DNA from: Methanosarcina vacuolata Z-761 | GTDB taxonomy: Archaea > Halobacteriota > Methanosarcinia > Methanosarcinales > Methanosarcinaceae | Length of the DNA stretch: 64,000 nt | Assembly: GCF_000969905.1 (NCBI RefSeq) | Contig: NZ_CP009520.1 | Location: forward strand, 930,001 to 994,000 | Direction: 5' to 3' | In this document: piece by piece, positions 9,956 through 19,054 of the stretch | Numbering within the stretch: position 1 is the first letter of the stretch | How the letters are laid out: every line of letters begins with the position of its first letter | Translations under genes and position numbers: made by a program | The notes under the pieces: generated by a model | Seen by the model: the letters and a program-made list of their open reading frames with translations, nothing else | Database searches by the model: none | Told to the model about the DNA's origin: nothing

Positions 9956-11131
9956 ATGACTGCGGAATGTTCAGGTTATTTCACGGTTTTTGACGCTCTT
10001 TTTCTGCTTGTCCTGATTTCACTTGCAGGTATCTTGCTAATACCTTCCATGCAGGCAGAAAAGCAATATTATGCAGCCGGGTATGTCACTTCTTCGGAAC
10101 TTGACGTTTATCTGCTTGAGTCACTGCTTTCCTGTAAACTTGAGAATTTCGAATACGAGATTTCCCCTCTTGAAGCTCTTAATATATCAATACCTGAAAA
10201 CTCAGTTGTGGACAATTCTTCTCACGCCCTCTTCGGGAAAGAGCAGAAACACAGGACGTTTGCTGACCTGGTTGCGGAATATCTTTCCCTTTCCCTTGCG
10301 ATCTCGAATAATGACTCTTTAGTTTTCCTGAATCCTCTTGCTGCAGACTATTCTTCCAGAAACAAGGAGTTCATTTCAGCATATATAGATCAGAAAGCCG
10401 CGGGAAGGTTTTCCTACAGGTTTGAGGCTTACTGGCATCCTGTGGAAGCTTTTCCTGTACAAAGCGAGCTTATTATTGGTGAAGAGCCTCCTGCAAATGC
10501 AATCCGACAAAGTACAAAGCTTTCCATGCCCCTTTATTCCAGCCCTCCTTCAAAAGCTGTTCTGCTTGCTTCTGTTAATGACTCAGTACTTGAAGCTTCT
10601 CTGAACTCTTCAGATGAAGAAGCCAGCAAGATACTCTTTCAGGCTTTTAATGCTTCACTTGACGCAGCAGCCCTCGAAGGTGCAGAGGTACTTACCGAGC
10701 TGCTCTTCCCATCGGATTATTTTGGGGCGGGATTTGGGGAGGAAAATGAGGAATCTTTCCAGACCCTTATCTATGGAGTTTCTGAAAATCCTGTAGAGAG
10801 AAAGTACGGAGGAGAAGCTTTTGCGGTATATTTTTTGGATTTACTTGAAGCCGGGTTCCCAATTAATTCCGGGGCTTTTTCTGAAAATACATCAACAGCC
10901 GAGTTATCTTTACTTGAAGACATGACGACAGAGTATATAAAAAGTGAAATCCGGAGCGAGCTTGAAGGTGAATTCTCAAGTGAGGTCAACGAAACGGTTT
11001 ATTCCGTTCTTGAAGCTGAAAACCTTTCAGAAGCCCGAGCCCTTCGCGATGCGCATGTCGAGTCTGTTTACAGGCAGATAAATCCGGGTGGGGCGCGAAT
11101 AGTTTTGAGCTTCTGGAACTCTAATTCATGA
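9956..11131 (+). CDS. Pilin-like/secreted cell-surface protein
   Basis: 391 aa from the ATG at 9956 (MTAECSGYFTVFDALFLLVLISLAG). The frame is open upstream to 9788, but that part runs through the direct repeats and is highly basic, so the shorter start is preferred. The membrane helix DALFLLVLISLAGILLIPSM is followed by a charged helix (QAEKQYYAAGYVTSSEL), the type IV pilin-like layout. A large acidic, Ser/Glu/Ala-rich extracellular region follows. It ends the four-gene group. No pilus ATPase or prepilin peptidase gene is nearby. Confidence 0.6.
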   Translation: MTAECSGYFTVFDALFLLVLISLAGILLIPSMQAEKQYYAAGYVTSSELDVYLLESLLSCKLENFEYEISPLEALNISIPENSVVDNSSHALFGKEQKHRTFADLVAEYLSLSLAISNNDSLVFLNPLAADYSSRNKEFISAYIDQKAAGRFSYRFEAYWHPVEAFPVQSELIIGEEPPANAIRQSTKLSMPLYSSPPSKAVLLASVNDSVLEASLNSSDEEASKILFQAFNASLDAAALEGAEVLTELLFPSDYFGAGFGEENEESFQTLIYGVSENPVERKYGGEAFAVYFLDLLEAGFPINSGAFSENTSTAELSLLEDMTTEYIKSEIRSELEGEFSSEVNETVYSVLEAENLSEARALRDAHVESVYRQINPGGARIVLSFWNSNS

Positions 11132-11268
11132 ACCTGGATATAGAACTTGGATATAGAACCTGGATATAGAACCTGGATATATACTCAGATAAAACGTACT
11201 TATGGAAAGCGTTTACCACTGAAACTTTTCAATCTGAAAGGAGACAGACGCTTCCCTACCCAACACAA

Positions 11269-11279
11269 AATATATATGT
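11269..11279 (+). promoter_or_regulatory. TATA box of rpsO
   Basis: AATATATATGT is the best TATA element upstream of rpsO. Archaeal spacing predicts transcription starting near 11295-11300, giving a leader of about 180 nt. Confidence 0.55.
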
Positions 11280-11296
11280 TATGGTGCGTTCTCTAG

Positions 11297-11476
11297 TGAT
11301 GTTTTTACCGAAAAACTTACGCTTTTTCAGGGATTCCTGAAAAGCCACGCAGCAGTTTGCTGTGGCGGATTAAATCTCCCGATCGATGTGTTGGTCCGTT
11401 ATAGTCGGTAAAGATATAACTTCAGCCCGAAGAGTCCTCTTCAGGGCATCGATCAATTGATATCAGGAGAATTATT
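11297..11476 (+). promoter_or_regulatory. Structured 5' leader of rpsO
   Basis: The predicted leader can fold. Hairpin one lies at 11344-11366 (GCCA-CG-CAGCA with TGCTG-TGGC). Hairpin two lies at 11425-11447 (GCCC-G-AAGAG with TCTT-CA-GGGC) and ends 15 bp before the ribosome site. A long-range pairing of TTTACCG (near 11302) with CGGTAAA (near 11406) would close the domain. A translational control element for S15 is plausible but unproven. Confidence 0.4.
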
Positions 11477-11935
11477 ATGGCAAAAATGCATACCAAAAGA
11501 AAAGGCAAGTCTGCTTCCACCAGGCCAATCAGAACCGAGCCGCCTGAGTGGTGCAAGATCAGCGCAGAAGAAGTTACTACAATCACTCTTGACCTCTGGA
11601 AACAGGGTGTCTCTACTTCCGAAATCGGGATGACTTTAAGGGACCGTTACGGGGTTCCTGATGCCAAGCTTGTCACAGGTAAGAAGATCACAGCCATTCT
11701 TAAGGAGAACAATGCTCTTCCAAACGTTCCGGAAGACCTTACCAATCTGATTGTGAAAGCCCTGAGGCTCAGGAAGCACCTTTCTGTTAACAAGAAAGAC
11801 GTCCACAACAAGCGTGCCCTTAACCTTACTGAATCCAAGATCAGAAGGCTTGTTAAGTACTACCAGCAGGAAAAGGTACTTCCGAGAGACTGGTTCTACA
11901 AACCTGAAACTGCAGAAATGATGATTACCAGGTAA
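11477..11935 (+). CDS. rpsO: 30S ribosomal protein S15 (archaeal S15P/S13e)
   Basis: 152 aa, the size of archaeal/eukaryotic S15P/S13e rather than bacterial S15. It has the N-terminal extension [15 protein letters not shown], then [12 protein letters not shown], followed by the S15 core with [20 protein letters not shown] and [11 protein letters not shown], which binds 16S rRNA in the platform of the small subunit. The ATG is preceded by AGGAGA. It is monocistronic, with a hairpin 24 bp after the stop. Confidence 0.97.
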   Translation: MAKMHTKRKGKSASTRPIRTEPPEWCKISAEEVTTITLDLWKQGVSTSEIGMTLRDRYGVPDAKLVTGKKITAILKENNALPNVPEDLTNLIVKALRLRKHLSVNKKDVHNKRALNLTESKIRRLVKYYQQEKVLPRDWFYKPETAEMMITR

Positions 11936-11958
11936 AAACCTGGAAATCTTTCTCTGGT

Positions 11959-11982
11959 CGGTTTTGCCTCTCTGGCAAACCG
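11959..11982. terminator. Hairpin between rpsO and the convergent ABC operon
   Basis: CGGTTTTGCC and GGCAAACCG pair around a 5-base loop (one bulged T). The hairpin lies after rpsO and before the end of a convergent operon, so it may serve 3' ends on both strands. Confidence 0.5.
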
Positions 11983-12095
11983 CACCGCTATTTTAAAATC
12001 TACTTTTACTTTTTTCTCTGACCTTATTCTTTCGGACTACTTTTGAAATTGTTATATACTCATTCTTGAAAGAATTCCTTACTTGTTGCTGGTTT

Positions 12096-12878
12096 TTACA
12101 GGTTATGTACAAGTGCTACTTCAGGGCTTCCAGGAACCACACAGCGCATACCTGCAATCTCCCCGATAATTACAGGCAAGCCATACACTTCCTCGATCAC
12201 CTTAGGTGTAATTACCTCGGCGCCCCCTTGCGCGTGGACTTTTCCCTCCTTCATGAAAATAAACCGGTCTGCGTACCTGAGGGCCTGGTTAAGGTCATGC
12301 ATTGTCATTATGGCTGCAATTCTGTGCTCAAGGACAATCTGCCTGATAATGGCCAGAATCTCAACCTGATTTTTCATATCAAGGCTGCTTGTAGGTTCGT
12401 CAAGGAGGAGGACTTTTGGCTCCTGTACGAGTGAACGTGCAATTGCGACCTTCTGGAGTTCTCCGCCGCTCATTTCATCGATATATGAAAGGCGGAGTTT
12501 TTCCATGGAAAGTAACTTGAAGACAGAATCGACTATTTGAAGGTCTTTTACGGTAACGTCCCACTTGATATGGGGCCGTCTTCCAAGCAGGACTGCATCA
12601 AAAGCTGTCAGCCTTCCTGTTTCCACCCGCTGGGGAACATACCCAACAAGGCGTGCGATCTCCATTGTTCCTAGGTCAAAAAGGTTATTTCCATCAAGAT
12701 GAACTGTTCCCCCTTTTGGGCGGAGAATTTTGTTAAGACATTTTAAAAGTGTAGTCTTACCAACCCCATTGGGCCCAAGGATTGCTACAATTTCTCCTTC
12801 CTCGATGGAAAAAGCTATTTCATGGAGAATTTTACGGTTTCGATACAAAAATTCAAGTTCCTCTACTGAAAGTATCAT
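12096..12878 (-). CDS. Iron/cobalamin-type ABC importer ATPase
   Basis: 260-aa ATPase of the FepC/BtuD class for iron-siderophore, haem or corrinoid uptake. Walker A is GPNGVGKTT near residue 35, the Q-loop YVPQR near 79, the signature MSGGELQKVAIAR near 139, Walker B VLLLDEPTSSLD near 158, and the switch MTMHD. Its start overlaps the permease stop by 4 bp (ATGA), and it is the last gene of a three-gene minus-strand operon: binding protein, permease, ATPase. The substrate cannot be decided from sequence. Confidence 0.92.
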   Translation of the reverse strand: MILSVEELEFLYRNRKILHEIAFSIEEGEIVAILGPNGVGKTTLLKCLNKILRPKGGTVHLDGNNLFDLGTMEIARLVGYVPQRVETGRLTAFDAVLLGRRPHIKWDVTVKDLQIVDSVFKLLSMEKLRLSYIDEMSGGELQKVAIARSLVQEPKVLLLDEPTSSLDMKNQVEILAIIRQIVLEHRIAAIMTMHDLNQALRYADRFIFMKEGKVHAQGGAEVITPKVIEEVYGLPVIIGEIAGMRCVVPGSPEVALVHNL

Positions 12879-13945
12879 CGTTTGTACCCCTTAAGAAGTA
12901 AGTATATGAAAACCGGTGCTCCCATGAAAGCAGTAAGAATAGATACGGGAAGCACATATGGTGATATTATAAGCCTTGCCGCCGTGTCTGATGCCAGAAG
13001 CAGGATTCCTCCAAACAGAGTAGAGCCAGGTATCAGGTAACGCTGGTCATCCCCTATGACCCTTCTGACCATATGAGGACAGACCAGCCCTATAAACCCT
13101 ATAACCCCAAGAAATGCAACAATCACTGCCGAGACCAGGGCTGCGATTACCATGCCTACTAACCTTGTCCTTTCCACATTGACACCGAGACCCTTTGCGG
13201 TCTCATCGCCTGCATCTATGGCATTATAGTTCCAGCAATTGGCAACGAAGAATATAACTGCAAGCAACACAACGCCAGCCATTATCTCAAGTTCCGTCCA
13301 GGTTACTCTTCCGACATCGCCAAAAGTCCAGAAAACGACTGCTGCAAGCTGGGTATCGTCAGCAAAGTACTGGAGGAATGCCGTGCCTGCGGTAAAGAGG
13401 GAAGAAAGCGCAACTCCTGCAAGTACCATTACCTCGGGCGAAGCCCCCCGTATGCTCGAGATTAGCAGGATCACTCCTGTCGCAAGAAGGCAAAAGAAAA
13501 GAGCTACCGTTGTTGTCAGGTAAGGGTTGTTGATTGTCACAGCATTTGCAACTGTGGACTGCATTTTTCCGGTACCGAGGACCACAACAGACACTGCAGC
13601 TCCGAAAGCACCGGCATTTGAAATTCCAAGCGTGAAAGGAGATGCAATGGGATTACGCAGTATAGACTGCATTGCAACCCCTGCAACCGAGAGCCCGGCT
13701 CCTGCAACTATTGCAGCCAGAGCTTGAGGGAGCCGGATGTTCCAGATAATTAAATCCCATTTTGTAGAAACGCTGTGTCCCGTTATGGTTTGCAGCACTT
13801 CATTAGGTGGTATTGTCACTTCTCCTACCGAGATCGAGTAAATAAGCATAATGAAGAGGAACAGAAGCCCCCCCATTAGCCAGAAGTATTTTCTGCGTAT
13901 GTACACAAGATAATCTTCTGGAACTGCCCCTTTGGCAAAATGCAC
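12875..13945 (-). CDS. FecCD-family ABC importer permease
   Basis: 356 aa with about ten hydrophobic segments. Family signatures are RLPQALAAIVAGAGLSVAGVAMQSILRNPIASP near the N-terminal third, and FIGLVCPHMVRRVIG with HMVRR near the coupling helix. This is the BtuC/FecCD fold used for iron complexes and cobalamin. It lies 18 bp after the binding-protein gene and overlaps the ATPase start, so the three are one transcript. Confidence 0.94.
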   Translation of the reverse strand: MHFAKGAVPEDYLVYIRRKYFWLMGGLLFLFIMLIYSISVGEVTIPPNEVLQTITGHSVSTKWDLIIWNIRLPQALAAIVAGAGLSVAGVAMQSILRNPIASPFTLGISNAGAFGAAVSVVVLGTGKMQSTVANAVTINNPYLTTTVALFFCLLATGVILLISSIRGASPEVMVLAGVALSSLFTAGTAFLQYFADDTQLAAVVFWTFGDVGRVTWTELEIMAGVVLLAVIFFVANCWNYNAIDAGDETAKGLGVNVERTRLVGMVIAALVSAVIVAFLGVIGFIGLVCPHMVRRVIGDDQRYLIPGSTLFGGILLLASDTAARLIISPYVLPVSILTAFMGAPVFIYLLLKGYKR

Positions 13946-13963
13946 CTTTTTATACCCTCCATC

Positions 13964-15175
13964 TTATTGCAGAATTTGTTTAAAGCCCATATTACTGTAA
14001 TTTCCGTTAAGATCTGAAAATACAGGTTTACCAACGAAGAAAGTGTATATTTCGTCAGCTTTTGCTTCCGGATCGATATCTTCAAACCTGTCCGGATAGA
14101 GCACTTTCCCGATAAAATAAGCGTCTGCAAGTACGGACTCATAGTTGGTGCTGTAGAAATTATAAGGGATTACTCCATAGACTTTTTTATTTTTCACAGC
14201 CGAGAGTCCTGCAAGGGATGTATCATTCTTCAGTTCTCCAATTGCACCTTCGTTACCAAGCTGGAGGGTACCAACATCGATAAATATATACTCGGGATCC
14301 CAGTCTATGAGTGCCTCCTTAGCAATATCCGCATGCTCTGTGCCCATTCCGGCTGCGACATTCTTTGCATTCACCCAGAGGAATGGTGCGTAAGCAGGTT
14401 CTGTAGCGATTATTCCATGAGCTCCAGCCATACCGACCCCGCCAATATAGGCAGTTTTTCTTTCAGATTCCGGAATGTCGGCAGTCCTGTTTTCAAGATC
14501 CTGCATCGTAGCATTGATATAATTGATTACTTCCTCTGCTCTTTCCTGTTTGCCTACTGCCTTGCCCATTATCCTCAGAGAGCTGTACACTTCGGCTTTC
14601 TGTGTCTCATTATTCAAAGACCCGTAAGGGAATGAGACCACAGGGATACCGGTTTTGTCCTGAAGGACTTCGGCTTCAGTGGCAGTAGGTGCTGCTGCCT
14701 GTCCAATCATACTGGATTTCAGGATAACCTGAGGGTTAACTTCAATGATTTTCTCAGGGTCGTCTTTACCCCTGGCCTCTCCAATCAGAGGATAGTTTTT
14801 GAGCTGGGGATTCGCATATACATAGGGGCGACCCTCGTTTTTGTTTTCCTTTTTTTCCATGCTGTCAACCCCTACTACGTCATCCTGAGCCTGCAGGTAT
14901 ACGAGGTAACGCAGGCACCCGGCTCCTGAGCAAACAACCCTGGTGACATTTTCAGGTATGGTGACTTCCCTGCCAAACCCATCCGTGAGTGTAAACGCTC
15001 CAGATTCTGCTGCCTTGTCGGCGCCTGAAACTCCGGAAGCTTCTGCTGAAGCTGATCCGTTCTGATCCTTATCAGATGAGGACTTGTCTGCACATCCTGA
15101 AGCCACTACCAGGGCAGCAATGAGCAATCCTATAAACATAATTTTATATATGTTATTACTATAATTAACCTTCAT
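13964..15175 (-). CDS. ABC importer substrate-binding lipoprotein (copy 1)
   Basis: 403 aa from the ATG at 15175 (MKVNYSN), chosen because the paralogue upstream starts identically (MKFNYSN). The signal peptide with lipobox VVASGC ends at Cys about 28 and should give a lipid-anchored surface protein. A Ser/Ala-rich linker follows, then a helical-backbone metal-receptor (TroA/BtuF-like) domain beginning LTDGFGREVTIPENVTRVVC. The segment CSGAGCLRYLVYLQAQDDVVGVD carries two Cys. It is the first gene of the importer operon. It is about 80% identical by eye to the 15619-16824 copy; the greatest differences are near the lipid anchor and residues 150-180. Confidence 0.9.
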   Translation of the reverse strand: MKVNYSNNIYKIMFIGLLIAALVVASGCADKSSSDKDQNGSASAEASGVSGADKAAESGAFTLTDGFGREVTIPENVTRVVCSGAGCLRYLVYLQAQDDVVGVDSMEKKENKNEGRPYVYANPQLKNYPLIGEARGKDDPEKIIEVNPQVILKSSMIGQAAAPTATEAEVLQDKTGIPVVSFPYGSLNNETQKAEVYSSLRIMGKAVGKQERAEEVINYINATMQDLENRTADIPESERKTAYIGGVGMAGAHGIIATEPAYAPFLWVNAKNVAAGMGTEHADIAKEALIDWDPEYIFIDVGTLQLGNEGAIGELKNDTSLAGLSAVKNKKVYGVIPYNFYSTNYESVLADAYFIGKVLYPDRFEDIDPEAKADEIYTFFVGKPVFSDLNGNYSNMGFKQILQ

Positions 15176-15198
15176 GTTACATCCCTTTATGATCAAAG

Positions 15199-15223
15199 AG
15201 TAAAAGTATTACATAAAATTAAC
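15199..15223. promoter_or_regulatory. Conserved 25-bp upstream element (copy 1)
   Basis: A 25-bp stretch starting AGTAAAAGTATTACATAAAA is identical upstream of both binding-protein genes (see 16848-16872). It contains an imperfect palindrome, GTAAAAGTATTAC. Conservation and position suggest an operator or promoter element for a metal-responsive regulator (inference). Confidence 0.5.
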
Positions 15224-15618
15224 GAAATTCTCTTAATTTAATATCCAATCTAACTAATTTTTTGAAAATAATGAGCTATTGTGATTTTTTAAGCCAGATA
15301 AGTATAAACTTATGGTGTAACTTTAATCGACTTGCTTTTAACTATTAAAAATGAAAAACTATGATGATGGCTGTTTTTTGGCAGACCAATTACTTTAAAA
15401 TGTTAACTCCGTGAAAAATTAATTCAATGAAATCAGAACTAAAGAGTGGACTAAAATTTTAAAAATAAGATAAAAATACAACAAAATAAAATAAAAAATA
15501 ATTTAGCAATATCTAAAAATTGTATAAAGTAATTTTTGAGCAGACTCCGAAACTAAAAATTACTTCATGTAATCTTTCGAAACTATCGATTGGTAAAACG
15601 AACTTTTTTATACCTCAA
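15224..15618. repeat. Promoter-distal spacer duplicated upstream of both binding-protein genes
   Basis: About 200 bp upstream of copy 1 (to about 15420) is recognisably similar to the region upstream of copy 2 (16873-17075). Shared landmarks include the CTATGATGATGGCTGTTTT/CTGTGATAGTGGCTGTTTT pair and GTTAACTCCGT. The rest, to 15618, is AT-rich with no gene. Confidence 0.6.
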
Positions 15619-16824
15619 TCATAGTGGAATTGATTTGAACCCAAGGTTGTCGTACTGTCCATTAAGTTCAGAGAATACAGGTTTACCAAGGAAGAATGTA
15701 TAAATTTCGTCGGCTTTTGCTTCCGGATCGATATCTTCAAACCTGTCCGGATAGAGCACTTTTCCTACAAAATAAGCGTTTGCAAGTACGGACTCATAAT
15801 TGGTGCTGTAGTAGTTGTATGGAATCACTCCATAGACCTTTTTATTCTTTACAGCCGAGAGTCCTGAGAGAGACGTATCATTCTTAAGCTCTCCAATTGC
15901 TCCTTCGTTACCAACCTGGAGAGTGCCGATATCGATAAATATGTACTCTGGGTCCCAGTCTACAAGTGCTTCTTTGGCAATATCCGCATGATCTGCACCC
16001 ATTCCGGCTGCAACATTATTTGCATTCACCCAGAGGAATGGAGGATAAGCAGGTTCCGTTGAGATTATCCCATGAGCTCCAGCCATACTCACACCACCAA
16101 TATAGGCAGTCTTTCTTTCGGATTCCGGAATGTCGGCAGTCCTGTTTTCCAGGTCTTGCATTGTAGCATTGATATAATTGATTACTTCCTCTGCTCTTTC
16201 CTGTTTGCCTACTACCTGACCCATTATACGGAGTGAATTGTACATTTCGGCTTTCTGTTCCTCGTTCTTTAAAGAGCCGTAAGGGAACATGACAACAGGA
16301 ATGCCAGTTTTATTCTGAAGCGTATCGGCATCAGCACCATTGGTTGCTGCCGACTGGCCGCTTGTCCCGGTTTTCAGGATGACCTGGGGGCTGATGGCAA
16401 TTATCTTTTCAGGATCATCTTTGCCTCTGAATTCTCCAATAAGAGGATAATCTTTGAGCTGCGGGTTTGCAAGGGCATAGGGACGACCTTCAAACGCGCT
16501 TTCCTCTTTCTCTAAGCTATCAACTCCTACTACATCGTCCTGAGCCTGCAGGTATACAAGATAACGCAGGCATCCGGCTCCCGAGCAAACAACCCGCTCC
16601 ACATTTTCAGGTATGGTAACTTCCCTGTCAAATCCGTCCTTGAGTGTCAACGCTCCAGATTCTGCTGCCTTATCAGCGTCCGAAACTCCCGAAGTTTCTG
16701 ATGGAGACGATCCATTATCACTAGATGTGGATTTGTTCGTGCACCCTGAAGTCACTATAAGGGCAGCAATGAGTATTCCAATTAAAATAACTTTAGATAA
16801 TTTGTTACTATAATTAAATTTCAT
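15619..16824 (-). CDS. ABC importer substrate-binding lipoprotein (copy 2)
   Basis: 401 aa. Signal and lipobox are LIVTSGC; a Ser-rich linker is followed by the same TroA/BtuF-like domain as the 13964-15175 protein. Long blocks are identical (for example VVGKQERAEEVINYINATMQ), and the paired CSGAGC cysteines are conserved. It has no permease or ATPase of its own. It probably delivers a related ligand to the downstream transporter or is an expression-level duplicate. The differing stretch around residues 155-185 may alter specificity. A separate promoter region shared with copy 1 precedes it. Confidence 0.9.
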   Translation of the reverse strand: MKFNYSNKLSKVILIGILIAALIVTSGCTNKSTSSDNGSSPSETSGVSDADKAAESGALTLKDGFDREVTIPENVERVVCSGAGCLRYLVYLQAQDDVVGVDSLEKEESAFEGRPYALANPQLKDYPLIGEFRGKDDPEKIIAISPQVILKTGTSGQSAATNGADADTLQNKTGIPVVMFPYGSLKNEEQKAEMYNSLRIMGQVVGKQERAEEVINYINATMQDLENRTADIPESERKTAYIGGVSMAGAHGIISTEPAYPPFLWVNANNVAAGMGADHADIAKEALVDWDPEYIFIDIGTLQVGNEGAIGELKNDTSLSGLSAVKNKKVYGVIPYNYYSTNYESVLANAYFVGKVLYPDRFEDIDPEAKADEIYTFFLGKPVFSELNGQYDNLGFKSIPL

Positions 16825-16847
16825 GTTACTTTCCTCTAAGTTCAGAA

Positions 16848-16872
16848 AGTAAAAGTATTACATAAAATTAAC
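16848..16872. promoter_or_regulatory. Conserved 25-bp upstream element (copy 2)
   Basis: Identical to 15199-15223, at nearly the same distance from the start codon. The preservation of 25 of 25 bases contrasts with the drifted sequence around it. Confidence 0.5.
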
Positions 16873-17135
16873 TAAATTTTCTTAATTGTTATTAAATTTC
16901 AACAAATCCACTAAAATGATGAGTTATTGTGACATTTAAAGCAGCGTGACATTTTAAGCAGCTGAAGATAAACTTACGATGTAACTTGAACCAGCTTTCT
17001 TTTAATGAATGAAAATAAAAACTGTGATAGTGGCTGTTTTCTGGGGAATTAACACCTGCAAAAGGTTAACTCCGTTAAAACTGATAAGGTAAAACGGAGC
17101 TAAAAATAGGATAAAACTAAAAATTAACACAAAAA

Positions 17136-17172
<37 letters not shown>

Positions 17173-17188
17173 TACTATTACTCGTTTA

Positions 17189-18013
17189 TTATTTTACGAT
17201 TTCCAGGCTCATATCTATCCATCTTGATTTATGGATAAGGGAGCCCATAGAGATGACATCTACTTCTGTTTTTGCATAACTTTCAAGGTTTTCTTGGGAA
17301 ATTCCTCCGGATGCCTCCACAATAACTGAGTTTCGAAGCCCTTTTCTGTTAAGTGTTTGGAGAGTTTTTTGGATAGCTTCAGGCTTCATATTGTCCAGCA
17401 TTATAATATCAGCTCCAAGTTCTGCAGCGAGTACAGCGTGTTCTACAGACTCGACCTCGACTTCTATTTTCCGGGTGAAGCTGGTTTTTTTTGCGGCCTC
17501 AATTGCGGCTTCTATTCCCATTAGTTTGACATGGTTATCCTTAATCATAACCGAGTCAGAGAGGTTAAACCTGTGAGTGTCTCCTCCGCCTGCAGCTACA
17601 GCCAGCTTTTCGAACTTCCTTAAACCGGGAGTGGTTTTTCTGGTGCAGGCCACCCTTGTAGTCACGGAATACTTCCTTACCGTATCCACGCATACCCGGG
17701 TAAGAGTGGCAATCCCGCTAAGGTGCCCGAGGAAATTAAGGGCCAATCTCTCTGCCCTGAGAATGGATACTGCTCCTCCCTTTACCCTGAAAATGATCTC
17801 CCCTTCTTTTAGGCGATCACCGTCTTTAAGAGTGGTTTCAGCCTGAATTCCAAGATAGCAAAAAATTGATTCGGCTTCTTTAATCCCCGCAACAGTACAG
17901 TCTTCCTTTGTGAAAATAATAGCTTCTGCAGGTTTGTCAGGTACAATGGTGCACGAGACATCATCGTATCCCAGATCTTCTTCTATAAAGCTTTCAACCT
18001 CTTTGATAAGCAT
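17189..18013 (-). CDS. nadC: Nicotinate-nucleotide pyrophosphorylase (carboxylating)
   Basis: Converts quinolinate and PRPP to nicotinate mononucleotide, CO2 and pyrophosphate. At 274 aa it has the expected length. Visible features are RVACTRKTTPGLRKFEKLAV and GGGDTHRFNLSDSVMIKDNH, the quinolinate/PRPP-binding block, then KIEVEVESVEHA and DIIMLDNM, and a glycine-rich end EASGGIS. It is divergent from nadX and completes the NAD pathway with nadX and nadA nearby. A ModD-type paralogue is possible in principle, but the setting argues for NadC. Confidence 0.95.
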   Translation of the reverse strand: MLIKEVESFIEEDLGYDDVSCTIVPDKPAEAIIFTKEDCTVAGIKEAESIFCYLGIQAETTLKDGDRLKEGEIIFRVKGGAVSILRAERLALNFLGHLSGIATLTRVCVDTVRKYSVTTRVACTRKTTPGLRKFEKLAVAAGGGDTHRFNLSDSVMIKDNHVKLMGIEAAIEAAKKTSFTRKIEVEVESVEHAVLAAELGADIIMLDNMKPEAIQKTLQTLNRKGLRNSVIVEASGGISQENLESYAKTEVDVISMGSLIHKSRWIDMSLEIVK

Positions 18014-18238
18014 GATTTTTACCCTGCTATTTTATGTTGGACGGATTTATAAGAGGTACGGGCGTTTTGGTTTTTCCTCTCATTAAGAAAATAGTCTCAA
18101 TAATCTCAATATTCTCAATAATCTCAACAGAAGGCTTTAAAAGAAGGAAAGAAATACAGTACCCCGGTCCTCAGGCTTTTAAAGCCGGGTACTAAAATCT
18201 AAAGATCAAGATTTATTGATCATTTACAGGAGCCTGAA

Positions 18239-19054
18239 ATGCTGAAAATAGGAGTTATTGGTTGCGGATTTATTGGTGGACAGATTTGCAAGGCTATTGA
18301 CAAAGGAGTTATTAACGCGGAGTTGTATGCTATCTCCGACTCTTCTAAGAGCAAAGTCCTGGAACTTACAGCCTCCCTGAAAAGGTACAGTCCTGCTTCA
18401 ATGACGATTGAGGAACTACTGCAAAATGTAGACTTTGTTATAGAAAGTGCCTCTCAAAAAGCTGTCAGGTTAATAGTACCGCAGGCTCTTGAAGCTGGGC
18501 GCGATGTCATGGTTATGAGTGTAGGCGCTCTTGCGGACGAAGAACTCAGAGAAAGGCTCTTCAGACTTGCAGAGCAGAATAACTGCAAGCTCTATTTCCC
18601 TTCAGGCGCCGTTGCTGGTATCGATGGAATAAACTCTGCCTCAGCAGCGGGAATATCATCAGTTACCCTTACTACCAGAAAACCGCCTATGGGCCTTGTA
18701 GGGGCTCCCCATGTTGAAGCTCTGGGAATCAAGCTTGAAACAATCGAAAAAGAAACCCTGCTTTTTGAAGGGACTGCCTCGGAAGCAGTTAAAGCCTTTC
18801 CAGCAAATGTCAATGTTGCAGCCACAATAAGCCTGGCAGGCATAGGTTTTGAACGGACAAAAGTAAGAGTAATCGCTGACCCTACTCTGTCCAGAAATGT
18901 ACATGAGATAACTGTAGAAGGCGAATTCGGGAAACTTTCCACAAGAGTCGAAAACCTTCCCTCCCCGGAAAATCCGAAAACCAGTTACCTTGCAGCCCTT
19001 TCTGCAATTTCCACCCTGAAAAAGATCCTGAGCCCGGTCCAGATCGGAACCTGA
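18239..19054 (+). CDS. nadX: L-aspartate dehydrogenase
   Basis: 271 aa; oxidises aspartate to iminoaspartate with NAD(P), the first step of NAD synthesis in many archaea in place of NadB. The N-terminus has the Rossmann motif GVIGCGFIGGQI. The substrate region is PSGAVAGIDGINSAS, and the C-terminal block NVHEITVEGEFG contains the conserved His. The ATG is preceded by CAGGAGCC. It feeds the unstable iminoaspartate to NadA, encoded 500 bp downstream on the same strand. Confidence 0.95.
   Translation: MLKIGVIGCGFIGGQICKAIDKGVINAELYAISDSSKSKVLELTASLKRYSPASMTIEELLQNVDFVIESASQKAVRLIVPQALEAGRDVMVMSVGALADEELRERLFRLAEQNNCKLYFPSGAVAGIDGINSASAAGISSVTLTTRKPPMGLVGAPHVEALGIKLETIEKETLLFEGTASEAVKAFPANVNVAATISLAGIGFERTKVRVIADPTLSRNVHEITVEGEFGKLSTRVENLPSPENPKTSYLAALSAISTLKKILSPVQIGT

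Noticed and set aside
11297-11341. C/D box sRNA upstream of rpsO
   Set aside because: GTGATGT is one base off box C and no C'/D' pair or terminal stem is present, unlike the clear case at 33361.
16917-16968. C/D sRNA candidate (ATGATGA ... CTGA)
   Set aside because: No internal boxes in register and no closing stem.
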